Positions 42,301 through 49,297 of a DNA stretch of 64,000 bases are shown here, piece after piece. Origin of the DNA: Brevibacterium limosum (lineage in GTDB: Bacteria; Actinomycetota; Actinomycetes; Actinomycetales; Brevibacteriaceae); NCBI RefSeq assembly GCF_011617705.1, contig NZ_CP050154.1, positions 3,906,001 to 3,970,000 on the forward strand, in the 5' to 3' direction. Numbering within the stretch: position 1 is the first letter of the stretch; the number at the start of each line of letters is the position of its first letter. Under the pieces are notes generated by a model that saw nothing but the letters and a program-made list of their open reading frames with translations, had not been told where the DNA came from and did not search any database. The position numbers and the translations under genes are program-made.

Positions 42301-44237
42301 ACCGACAACATCGCAATCCGAGCATTGAGAATCGCTTCAGGATCAAGGTCACGAAATCCTCGTTCCCGTAGCAACTTCTCAACTCCGGGTTCGGTAAGGA
42401 AGTCAGGATCAATGAATACAGCGTCATCAATCCGGAGTCCTTCCTGACCACGGAGGAATACGATGCTACGGTCATCAAGGGATTTCATGCCATCAGACGT
42501 AGGTAATACCTTGGCACTGGAAATGGATTCCAAAGTTGGGTGCCTGATAACGGTTCGCAAAGCGTTAGCCGCCGATTGAGGGTCGTCTCCCTCGGCCCAT
42601 TCGCGCAACCAGGTGAGAAGCCCCCGTTTGGGCATGATCTCCAATGCATTACGAACATCTCGAGCGCTCGGATCCAGGTCAGGCTGATTTGCAACGACAA
42701 ACAGATCCCTGAGCCGGGACTGCCGAACATTGCTGGTGTAGCATCGCCAATGCGGTACGTCGTCTCCAGTGTTGGGAGACACGGACCACCCTTCGTGAAC
42801 AGTATCCTCAAACCTGACGCCCAATTCCAAGGGCCGCAGCTGCAGGCCATTCCGTAGCGTTCCCAGTGCATCGGGGATAAATTCGCCTGATCCGGCCAAT
42901 GCCACCACATGTGCGCCGAGAACGTCATCTGCGAAACCATGGCTCTCCTGCGCTCGTCCACGAGCGGGAAGGTAATCGAGGTGCCCCGCCGGATCCGCAC
43001 TTCTTACCGAATTGAGCAGCGGAACGAACAGGTTCGCTAAACTACGAAAAATCTCGCGGTTATAACCATTATCCAGAAGGTTCGTGCGATCATCATTTAT
43101 GCTCCATGGAGCATTAAATAATGCTGAGATCGAAGTTGTATCCTGCAGTTTGAAATATGACCAAAATTGCCCGACTCGCAGCTTTGATTGTCTGGCTGGC
43201 AATGCAACGCTGACTTTGACTTGTTCGCGTGACACCGCCTCGCCGACTTCGTGGCGGGCACTAGCAGTCGGAGAATGCATTGCACTACTGACGAACCATT
43301 CGTCATCTTCGCCTTCGGGGCGAACAATTCGAAACCGTCCTTCGCCAAGCGCACGTGATGCATGTTTAGTCTCGAACGGCTCCGATCCCAGTATTCGAAG
43401 TCGAATCTCGCGCACAGCCTCAACAAACAATAGGAACTCCGACGAAAATCCTTCAATCTCATCTTTGAGCTTATTCAGGTTAGCTGCGCCAGGCAGCTTT
43501 ATGATGGTTGTCGCCCAAGAAGCGAGTTCGGCGAGAATTGGGTCGGCAGAAATTTCAGAGTTTGCATCCAACGACGTGGCTGTTCGCAATATCGGAAACT
43601 GCTTGGCCGTCGATACGGCAGTCAATGCGTTTCGCGCCTTTGCGGAGTTGAATTCGAAGGATATGGATCGACTCAGGACCTGTGGGGCCTCTGAAACAGC
43701 CAACACCGATTTGAACCCTAGACCGAAACGCCCGATCTCGTCTCCTCGTTTGCTACTCAGGTGCGCCATAGTCAGAGCCGTAAGACCACTCTTGGAAAAT
43801 GGGCGCCCAGCGTTTGCACAGTAGAGTACCCGATTTTCCGTATCCAAGATGATCTCAACTCGGCCGCTATTATCTAGGCCAGATCCGTCAACTCCAGTTA
43901 ATGCGTCAGCAGCATTCTGAACAAGTTCGAGCAGAGTTCTATTCGCATAGCCACCAGTGCGAATAGATTCCTCATGATTCCGATGCTCAGAAACGAGATC
44001 AGGATGAACTTTATAAGATTCGATAGTTTTGTCGAACTGAACACTAAGCTCGGCTTCTAACGTCGGATCTGGCTCCCAGGCCTCACGGTCATACGTCACT
44101 AGCGACAACTCCTTCGCTCCGGACAATACGTTCCGGACGTCACCAACGCTTCCACAACGACCAGCAATCGAACTTGCGGACCCTTGAGCTTGCACTTGGA
44201 AGGTCTTAACTACAGCTGACAACTGCATCCTACCCAC
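39381..44237 (-). CDS. GHKL-type (sacsin/Hsp90-like) ATPase fused to a C-terminal SF2 helicase
   Basis: A 1618-residue protein at the head of the defence operon. Residues ~80-330 are a GHKL ATPase of the sacsin type: N-box LLELVQNAADAL (102-113) and lid/G-box IGRFGLGFKSVL (168-179). The C-terminal ~400 residues are an SF2 helicase: MVELPTGAGKTRVATE near 1240, FIDEAHRAGG near 1347, VGLSATPFKG, ANCDLLVQGFDAPGVRALYI and QMAGRGLRG near 1575. The ~900 residues between show no motif I know. It is not DrmD (SNF2) or a recognisable DrmE. Likely role: sensing plus ATP-dependent DNA processing. The start (GTG 44237 or ATG 44228) is uncertain, with no good ribosome site. Codon use is less GC-rich than core genes. 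Confidence 0.85.
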   Translation of the reverse strand: MGRMQLSAVVKTFQVQAQGSASSIAGRCGSVGDVRNVLSGAKELSLVTYDREAWEPDPTLEAELSVQFDKTIESYKVHPDLVSEHRNHEESIRTGGYANRTLLELVQNAADALTGVDGSGLDNSGRVEIILDTENRVLYCANAGRPFSKSGLTALTMAHLSSKRGDEIGRFGLGFKSVLAVSEAPQVLSRSISFEFNSAKARNALTAVSTAKQFPILRTATSLDANSEISADPILAELASWATTIIKLPGAANLNKLKDEIEGFSSEFLLFVEAVREIRLRILGSEPFETKHASRALGEGRFRIVRPEGEDDEWFVSSAMHSPTASARHEVGEAVSREQVKVSVALPARQSKLRVGQFWSYFKLQDTTSISALFNAPWSINDDRTNLLDNGYNREIFRSLANLFVPLLNSVRSADPAGHLDYLPARGRAQESHGFADDVLGAHVVALAGSGEFIPDALGTLRNGLQLRPLELGVRFEDTVHEGWSVSPNTGDDVPHWRCYTSNVRQSRLRDLFVVANQPDLDPSARDVRNALEIMPKRGLLTWLREWAEGDDPQSAANALRTVIRHPTLESISSAKVLPTSDGMKSLDDRSIVFLRGQEGLRIDDAVFIDPDFLTEPGVEKLLRERGFRDLDPEAILNARIAMLSVEPTSDELENLWDAALSVSHATAVKMMAASTASIMVPTQDGDWAWPGQVLDLDIPLSEEFAGVLLDRRRCLPSVAHELGVVQRPSNGYSIDDETERNSYLETIIAGINDHLGPGERRVERVEVLPGEGPGPVSVLLMLRHVGASAEQRASWTMGLLSLPAAAWTMEDLATGRVYSVPSPVDWAVGEAGLLPSTRGYRKPKDVVAPSLVKFGPLLPLFKGAHHALSTLNLPDDLESVPPHVYREMLEGEVFPTAIESEILSEFILTASRIGYTEDKPTSIPAKINRTVEPVPPSSVYLASSDEEEEILRGRSRPFLRVEPDEIDAFVDVVGCRPFADSFSFAMVVEGQREFQRVLDVYTGLRSGYGVRLGTAKVASAQLIAKRVVTDDGVEDQVRDWYLDGHDLIVQSDADERRTLQFVNEAFELGLDNIRLSEVLDAGLEHRLELQRQEACSIDNDAERLDLYIGPDDLKEALPTGLWSALEAQNLVSDETSVAELFLTVYGADSLRMLESLFREAGFTDVPERWAGLPAAVSWVRKMGFGTQYAGQRNRQLSGEFVVPGAVRLNRLHSYQKKISEDLRTVLTQPSDKGPAQKGMVELPTGAGKTRVATETVLRLFVDEVYSGVVLWIAQSEELCEQAVQTFGAVWRYLGDERPLTVGRLWSTNTVLEPDTEAAVIVATDAKIEAIMGQTEYEWLRTPQAVFIDEAHRAGGSTRYTSILRWLGVGGLSWDRPLVGLSATPFKGRADDHSGTKELVARFGSNRLALPGEDPYRQLVKLGVLANVKHEVLDTGIEISLDNSEQQSLKSKRLIDRAVYERIGRNEHRMQVLVDHILRTISTHADWPILVFTPSVLSAQVLAASLRYRGIGAQSVSGQTSRQQRREVIRQFQEGEIQVLANCDLLVQGFDAPGVRALYIARPTFSPGAYIQMAGRGLRGKENGGKEECLIVDVADNWGAMNDFLGYREYEELWKEQY

Positions 44238-44576
44238 AAAAAACGATTGCCAAGCGATCTAAATTCAGAATGTTCCGACACTGCCCAGCTTCCAAGTTTC
44301 ACGCTCCACGACACTCCGTGCACGTCAGGGTAGAAGAGTCTTCGGAGGGGATCCTCCTAGAACAGAGATGAGTCTTTACTCACGGAGCCTTTCCCCTACA
44401 ATTCACATCAACAGGAGTGTGGAATCCGTGTTAAACCACGAGGAATGTCATTCGATCACTTAGACTCTCCATTGTCGTGTCAGCCGGTCTGGCTAGAGTG
44501 GAAGTCAGTGTCAGCCCGCTCTTCGCAAACAGGCGCGTGGAGCTGACGTAACGGTATTGGGCGAAAGGAACCGCAA
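44238..44576. promoter_or_regulatory. divergent promoter region of the defence cluster with a direct repeat
   Basis: Intergenic region between the operon (minus) and the methyltransferase (plus). On the plus strand TTGTCG (44472-44477), 16 bases, TAGAGT (44494-44499) is a plausible promoter with a ~75-base leader. A 9-base direct repeat, GTGTCAGCC, occurs at 44477-44485 and 44508-44516, 31 bases apart (about three helical turns) and flanking the -10 box, so a regulator could sit there. GAAAGGAA just before 44577 is the ribosome site. No controller protein gene is present nearby. Confidence 0.45.
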
Positions 44577-45725
44577 GTGGAGCTCGAAGTTCTGGATCTA
44601 TTTACCGGAGCAGGCGGTCTCACCCAAGGCTGGCACGAGGCCGCGAAGGCACATAGCGTCGAGACTCGGACGGTGGGCGCAGTGGAACTCGATCCGACTG
44701 CCGCTGCTACCTACCGTGAGAACTTCGGCGACGCGGGACAATTCGTAGGTTCGATCGAGGACTGGTTGAATCAGATTGATACGCCTTCCGCAGATGTCAT
44801 TCTAGGAGGACCGCCCTGCCAAGGCTTCTCCAAATTGGGCAAACGCGATATCAACGATATCCGGAACTTGCTGTGGAAGAAGTACGCAGAGACAATCGTT
44901 CGCGCTGAACCGCAGTATTTCGTCCTCGAGAACGTCATTCCGTTCCTGAGTTCGAGTGAGTATGTCGCGTTCAGGAACTCGACTCTATCCGGTGGGCTGC
45001 TACAGGACTACATCCTCGAACCTCATAGATTGATTGCGACCGACTATGGTGCACCTCAGAAACGTAAGCGCGCGGTGGTAATTGGCCGCCACAAGGATCT
45101 TCCGCAAGTGGGAGCTCCAACAGTCACCCATCCGGACAAGAAGAACGATTGGGTCACTGTAGGTAAAGCGTTCGCAGGAATTGAAACGCTGGTCGACGGC
45201 ATCCATTTACCAAAGCGCACGTCTCCCGAAGGGTTCGAAGGACCGTACGAATCACGCGAGCTCCACCTCGGGCGTACGTACACCGATTTGTCTTTGAAAC
45301 GCTTTGCAAACATCCCGCGCAATGGCAATCGGTTCGATATCCCAGACGAGCTGTTATCACCTTGCTGGAAGAGGACTCGTACTGGCTATTCCGATGTCAT
45401 GGGCAGACTAGACGAAGACAGTCCATCGGTCACGATCAGAACTGAATTCGACAAACCGGAAAAGGGTCGTTATCTCCACCCCACGGCGCACAGAGCAATC
45501 ACCCACTTCGAGGCAGCCCGCCTTCAAGGATTTCCGGATGACTTCAAGTGGCTTGGGTCCAAACCGAAAATTGCTCGACAAATTGGTAATGCTGTGCCCG
45601 TTCAGCTGGCTAGGGCAGTATCAGAACGCATTATCTTCGCCGCCAAAGGTCTACTACCGCTATCAGACGACAAGCACGAACCTGAACTTCCATTCGGCCC
45701 AAGCACAGGAGAGATGGCGGGCTGA
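44577..45725 (+). CDS. C5-cytosine DNA methyltransferase (DISARM DrmMII-like)
   Basis: A 382-residue 5-methylcytosine methyltransferase. LEVLDLFTGAGGLTQGW binds S-adenosylmethionine, GGPPCQGFSKLG holds the catalytic Cys 81, FVLENVIPFL is motif VI (ENV), ATDYGAPQKRKRAVVIG is motif VIII, and IARQIGNAVPVQLARAV is motif X. Between motifs VIII and IX lies the target-recognition region. In class 2 DISARM a methyltransferase of this type marks self DNA; here it faces away from the helicase operon from a shared promoter region. A Vsr endonuclease at the other end of the cluster supports genuine 5mC production. The recognition site is not predictable. Confidence 0.92.
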   Translation: MELEVLDLFTGAGGLTQGWHEAAKAHSVETRTVGAVELDPTAAATYRENFGDAGQFVGSIEDWLNQIDTPSADVILGGPPCQGFSKLGKRDINDIRNLLWKKYAETIVRAEPQYFVLENVIPFLSSSEYVAFRNSTLSGGLLQDYILEPHRLIATDYGAPQKRKRAVVIGRHKDLPQVGAPTVTHPDKKNDWVTVGKAFAGIETLVDGIHLPKRTSPEGFEGPYESRELHLGRTYTDLSLKRFANIPRNGNRFDIPDELLSPCWKRTRTGYSDVMGRLDEDSPSVTIRTEFDKPEKGRYLHPTAHRAITHFEAARLQGFPDDFKWLGSKPKIARQIGNAVPVQLARAVSERIIFAAKGLLPLSDDKHEPELPFGPSTGEMAG

Positions 45726-45889
45726 TATCCGCCAGCCTTCCGGTTGAACAAGCAATCGAATTCAGCCTTGTTCGCACGCCTTGCAGTTAACGTGCATCAA
45801 TTATTGGAAAAATCACGGGCCCCGATCATTTCGACCGCGTCTTGGCGTCATACTTTGCATTTGGAACTATCCAGAAAGAGTTTGCGCCC

Positions 45890-45914
45890 GCCCGGAGCAA
45901 CAGATGCTCCGGGC
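45890..45914. terminator. stem-loop terminator between methyltransferase and CoA-transferase genes
   Basis: GCCCGGAGCA (45890-45899), a 5-base loop, then TGCTCCGGGC (45905-45914): a perfect 10-bp stem followed on the plus strand by a T-containing stretch (GACTTTCTC). It lies 165 bases after the methyltransferase stop and 33 bases before the stop of the convergent CoA-transferase gene. The ~215 bases between 45726 and 45946 hold nothing else I recognise. This point marks the right border of the low-GC island. Confidence 0.75.
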
Positions 45915-45946
45915 GACTTTCTCTGTGGCAACGACCCCAACCAAGC

Positions 45947-47125
45947 TCAATCATCACGAGCGAGGCGGCTAAGACTAAGCTCGGACTCGATGACCGCCTC
46001 AGTGTCCCCGCCCAATTGGGGCGCAGGAACAGCATCTGGCACCGGAGTCCCGCCGAACGCCAAAGGCACCCTCGGCGCCAGCACACAGCCAACACCCGGC
46101 TGATCGATCTCGGTGAGCATCGGGTTCTCCGTCGAACACCTCGGATCTGAGTTCACGAGTTCTCCGAAGGTCTGGAATCCGCCGACGAGCACCCCTGCCT
46201 CAGCGAGCAACTTTGTCGCTTCTTCGGAACGGTGCTTGGCGAACCAGGGACGCACCACAGCATCAATAGCCTCACGCGCCTCGAACCGACCACCCTCGGT
46301 CGACAAGTCGACGTCGAGCAGCTGACCGATCATTTCGAGCTTCTCGCTCAAGTCTGTCGCCGCACCGAGGCCTCGCCAGTGCTTGTTCGAAATCACGACG
46401 ACCATCACCTGACGACCGTCCGCACACTCAAACGACTGACCATAAGCGCCATAAAGCCCATTGCCCAAGGCACCTCGGGTCTTCCCCGTCGCCTGCACCT
46501 CGGCGATGTAGCCGAGATTGCCGACAGTCGCGAGCATGACATCCGACAAAGCCAGGGTGATCTCCTGGCCCTTGCCCGAGGAACGACGACCGAGCTCCGC
46601 GGCCATGATCCCGTTGGAAATATAAAGCCCCGCAGCAACATCCCAGGCCGGCATCGCATTGTTGACCGGCCGCTCGTCATCACCAGTGATGATCGGGAAA
46701 CCACTGGCCGCATTCACCGTGTAATCCACTGCCGGGGAACCGTCGTGCCACCCGCCCAGGCGGAGCATGACGAGATCCTCGCGATGCTGCTTGAGATTCT
46801 CATAGCTCAGCCACCCCCGCGCCGGCAGATTCGTGATGAGCGTGCCCGCCTCAGCAATCAGCTGCGTGGCGATCCTCTGCCCTTCCTCGGACTTCAGATC
46901 CAGCGTGACCGAACGCTTCCCCTTATTCAGAGACGCCCAGTAGATGCTCGTACCGTCATCGCTGATCGGCCACCGATTCGCATCGATGTTCCCACCGATC
47001 GGATCGATGCGAATGACATCAGCACCGAGCTGAGCGAGCGTCATCGAGCCCAGTGGGGCTGCGACGAAGGCAGAAATCTCAATTACTTTGAGGCCGGTCA
47101 GAGGTGCGGGGCGAGGGTCAGTCAT
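45947..47125 (-). CDS. CaiB/BaiF CoA-transferase, mesaconyl-CoA-transferase-like
   Basis: A 392-residue class III CoA-transferase-fold protein. Family blocks are LTGLKVIEISAFVAAPLGSM, ADVIRIDPIGG, RSVTLDLKSEEGQR and the expected MPAWDVAAGLYISNGIMAAE with a candidate catalytic Asp. The wording IDPIGGNIDANRWPIS and the partner gene just upstream (11-base gap), a mesaconyl-C4-CoA-hydratase-like enzyme, suggest the intramolecular mesaconyl-C1/C4-CoA transferase branch. Last gene of a four-gene catabolic operon with two acyl-CoA dehydrogenases. Ordinary acyl-CoA:carboxylate transfer remains possible. Confidence 0.85.
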   Translation of the reverse strand: MTDPRPAPLTGLKVIEISAFVAAPLGSMTLAQLGADVIRIDPIGGNIDANRWPISDDGTSIYWASLNKGKRSVTLDLKSEEGQRIATQLIAEAGTLITNLPARGWLSYENLKQHREDLVMLRLGGWHDGSPAVDYTVNAASGFPIITGDDERPVNNAMPAWDVAAGLYISNGIMAAELGRRSSGKGQEITLALSDVMLATVGNLGYIAEVQATGKTRGALGNGLYGAYGQSFECADGRQVMVVVISNKHWRGLGAATDLSEKLEMIGQLLDVDLSTEGGRFEAREAIDAVVRPWFAKHRSEEATKLLAEAGVLVGGFQTFGELVNSDPRCSTENPMLTEIDQPGVGCVLAPRVPLAFGGTPVPDAVPAPQLGGDTEAVIESELSLSRLARDD

Positions 47126-47136
47126 GGCGGTGTTCC

Positions 47137-47994
47137 TCAGTTCTTCGTCGTCACGGTGGCAGCGATCGCGGTCTTCCCACCCGGGGCGATGGCCTGGAGT
47201 TCGTGGATACCGGGTTCGGTCTCCCGGCCGACGAGGTGGATCTGCTCATTCGCGAACAACGGGGACTTCGCAGTAAACCGATATTCGGCCACGACCGCCT
47301 CGGGGTGGGTGGACATGAACGCATCCAACAACAATGTCGCGGTCAAGGGGCCGTGCGTGACCAGGCCGGGGTAACCTTCGACCTCGGTGACATACGGGTG
47401 GTCGTAGTGGATGCGATGGGAGTTGAACGTCAACGCCGAGTAGCGGAAAAGCATGACCTCGTTCGGTCGCACGCTCTTCACCCAGTCCCAACCGTCTGGT
47501 GCCGGCGAGTCTTCACGTGGGGGCTTCGTCGCCGATCCCTCCGGTACCGAGGTGGCTTCCCGGTAGACGATTGTGTGCCGATCCGTCGTGGCAGGCTTCC
47601 CGTCAGCAGTGAGCTCGTGACGAAGCACGACGAAACACAACGGGCCGGTGCTGCCGGTCTTCTCCGTGATCGAGTCGATCGTCGTCGTCCGCTCAATCGT
47701 CTGCCCGGGCAGAATCGAAGCGTGGAAGGTCAGGTCGCTGCCGGCCCACATCCGCCTGGGCAGGGGCACCGGGGGCATGAACCCACCGAGCGCGGCATGC
47801 CCGTCGGCGCCGAGGTCACTCATCGGCACATCATCTTCAGAGAAGTGCAGCCAGTGCCCCATTGGGAACAGCGGCGACGCCGGGTCACCGTCATGGCCGA
47901 GCAGTGTCGCCAGGCGTGCGGCCCGTTCCCCATCGGCGATCTCAGTGGCGGTGGCACTGCGGCCGACCCAGTCTTGGAGGTTCGTCTCACTCAT
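47137..47994 (-). CDS. FAS1-like dehydratase / mesaconyl-C4-CoA hydratase-like protein
   Basis: A 285-residue double hot-dog protein. The N-terminal half (LQDWVGRSATATEIADGERA; GGFMPPVPLPRRMWAGSDLT) is the FAS1-like dehydratase domain; the C-terminal half carries the MaoC hydratase-type block YSALTFNSHRIHYDHPYV with its Asn/His/Asp, and GLVTHGPLTATLLLDAF. Enzymes of this size include mesaconyl-C4-CoA hydratase (citramalyl-CoA forming) and related enoyl-CoA hydratases. ATG 47994 has AGGAA ~10 bases ahead; an in-frame TTG at 48003 is less likely. Placed between acyl-CoA dehydrogenase and CoA-transferase genes, it probably hydrates the CoA ester they make. Confidence 0.85.
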   Translation of the reverse strand: MSETNLQDWVGRSATATEIADGERAARLATLLGHDGDPASPLFPMGHWLHFSEDDVPMSDLGADGHAALGGFMPPVPLPRRMWAGSDLTFHASILPGQTIERTTTIDSITEKTGSTGPLCFVVLRHELTADGKPATTDRHTIVYREATSVPEGSATKPPREDSPAPDGWDWVKSVRPNEVMLFRYSALTFNSHRIHYDHPYVTEVEGYPGLVTHGPLTATLLLDAFMSTHPEAVVAEYRFTAKSPLFANEQIHLVGRETEPGIHELQAIAPGGKTAIAATVTTKN

Positions 47995-48042
47995 CGCAGT
48001 CAAGTTCCTATCATCAGTTCGTTAATGCGCCCACAACCTGCC

Positions 48043-48108
48043 AATTACTACCCGACGGCGGCGCAGATACCTGGCGCGAGGTTGCAGGGCCGCCGTCAGG
48101 TAGTAATT
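48043..48108. other. intercistronic 19-bp stem with a 28-base loop
   Basis: AATTACTACCCGACGGCGG (48043-48061) pairs with the bases 48090-48108, whose reverse complement is AATTACTACCTGACGGCGG, with a single C/T difference that still allows a G-U pair in one RNA orientation. It starts directly at the stop codon of the upstream acyl-CoA dehydrogenase gene (minus strand) and precedes the hydratase gene. It may be an attenuator, RNA-processing site or stabiliser of the upstream message. Confidence 0.55.
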
Positions 48109-49283
48109 CAGCGGCCGAGGAGTTCGTCGGAGATGATGCGCATCTGGATCTCCGAGGACCCTTCGAAGATCTTCGTCAACCGGGCATCTCGCCAGTGGCG
48201 TTCGACGGCGAAGTCCTTCGTGTACCCGGCACCACCGTGGATCTGCAGAGCCTCCGAGGTGACCTTCTCGCTCATTTCTCCGGCCAGGTACTTCACCATC
48301 GCTGCTTCCTTGTCACAGCGGCGACCGGAATCGATCTCCGTGCACACGTGGTACATCAGCTGCCGGCATGCCTCGATCTGGGCAGCCATGTCCGCGACCT
48401 TGAACCGCAGATGCTGGAAATCCGCGAGGGGATGCCCGAACTGTTCGCGTTCCTTGAGGTACTTCACCGAGTCCTCGAGAGCCGCCTGAGCCAGTCCGAT
48501 CGACCGCGCCGCCGTGTGCGCACGCCCGACCTCAAGACCGGACACCGCTTGGTAGAAACCGCGGCCTTCTTCGCCGAGGAGGGAATCAGCAGGCAGGACG
48601 AAGTTGTCGAACGACAGCTCCCAGGTCTTCCACCCGTGGTAGCCGATCTTCTTCGCCGGTGCCCCGGAGATCCCCTCGGGAAAGGTGCCGCGTTCCTTCT
48701 CGACGAGGAACACCGAGATCCCCCGATGCCGCTTCTCCTCCACCGAGGTACGAGCGAAGAGGACGATGTAGTCGGCCTGATCGGCGTACGTGCACCACAT
48801 CTTCGTGCCGTTGATGACCCAATCACCATCGGCATTGCGCTCGGCCTTGCACCGCAGGTTCGCCACATCCGACCCGGCCTCGGCCTCGGAGAGGGCGAAG
48901 GCCCCGAGGTACTCACCACTGGCGACCTTCGGCAATAGCCTGGCTTCCTGTTCGGGCGAGAACCCACCACCCATGCCGTTGCCACGGGCGAGCAGTCCGG
49001 CCACGGACATCCAGGCACGGGAGAGTTCCTCAGCCACGAGGCAGTACTCGAACACACCCAAACCGAGGCCGCCGTACTCTTCGGGGATGAGGATGCCGAA
49101 GAACCCCATCTCCGCCATCTGCTTGACCATCGAATCCGGGAACTGCCCCTCGACAGGGTCAAGCTCATTTGCAATCGGGAGGACGACATCACGGACGAAC
49201 TCGCGGGCGAGCGCCTGAATTTCGAGGCGCTCCTCGGTCATCATGTGCGGAGTGTCCGGGCGTGGACGCGGCTTATGAGTCAT
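48108..49283 (-). CDS. acyl-CoA dehydrogenase
   Basis: A 391-residue FAD enzyme of the acyl-CoA dehydrogenase family. MGFFGILIPEEYGGLGLGVF, FALSEAEAGSDVANLRCKAE (FAD/substrate loop), WVINGTKMWCTYADQADYIV, and the C-terminal QIHGGAGYTKDFAVERHWRD, followed by ARLTKIFEGSSEIQ, where the catalytic Glu is expected in the FEGSSEIQ segment. It introduces a 2,3-double bond into an acyl-CoA and passes electrons to ETF. Second gene of the operon, 14 bases after its paralogue. The chain specificity is not visible; small branched or dicarboxylic acyl groups would fit the partners. Confidence 0.9.
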   Translation of the reverse strand: MTHKPRPRPDTPHMMTEERLEIQALAREFVRDVVLPIANELDPVEGQFPDSMVKQMAEMGFFGILIPEEYGGLGLGVFEYCLVAEELSRAWMSVAGLLARGNGMGGGFSPEQEARLLPKVASGEYLGAFALSEAEAGSDVANLRCKAERNADGDWVINGTKMWCTYADQADYIVLFARTSVEEKRHRGISVFLVEKERGTFPEGISGAPAKKIGYHGWKTWELSFDNFVLPADSLLGEEGRGFYQAVSGLEVGRAHTAARSIGLAQAALEDSVKYLKEREQFGHPLADFQHLRFKVADMAAQIEACRQLMYHVCTEIDSGRRCDKEAAMVKYLAGEMSEKVTSEALQIHGGAGYTKDFAVERHWRDARLTKIFEGSSEIQMRIISDELLGR

Positions 49284-49297
49284 GGGTGGATCCTCCC

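Noticed and set aside
31008..45725. Classical class 1 or class 2 DISARM
   Set aside because: No PLD-type drmC, no SNF2-type drmD and no adenine methyltransferase are present, and the large ATPase-helicase does not look like drmE; the cluster is therefore called DISARM-related only.
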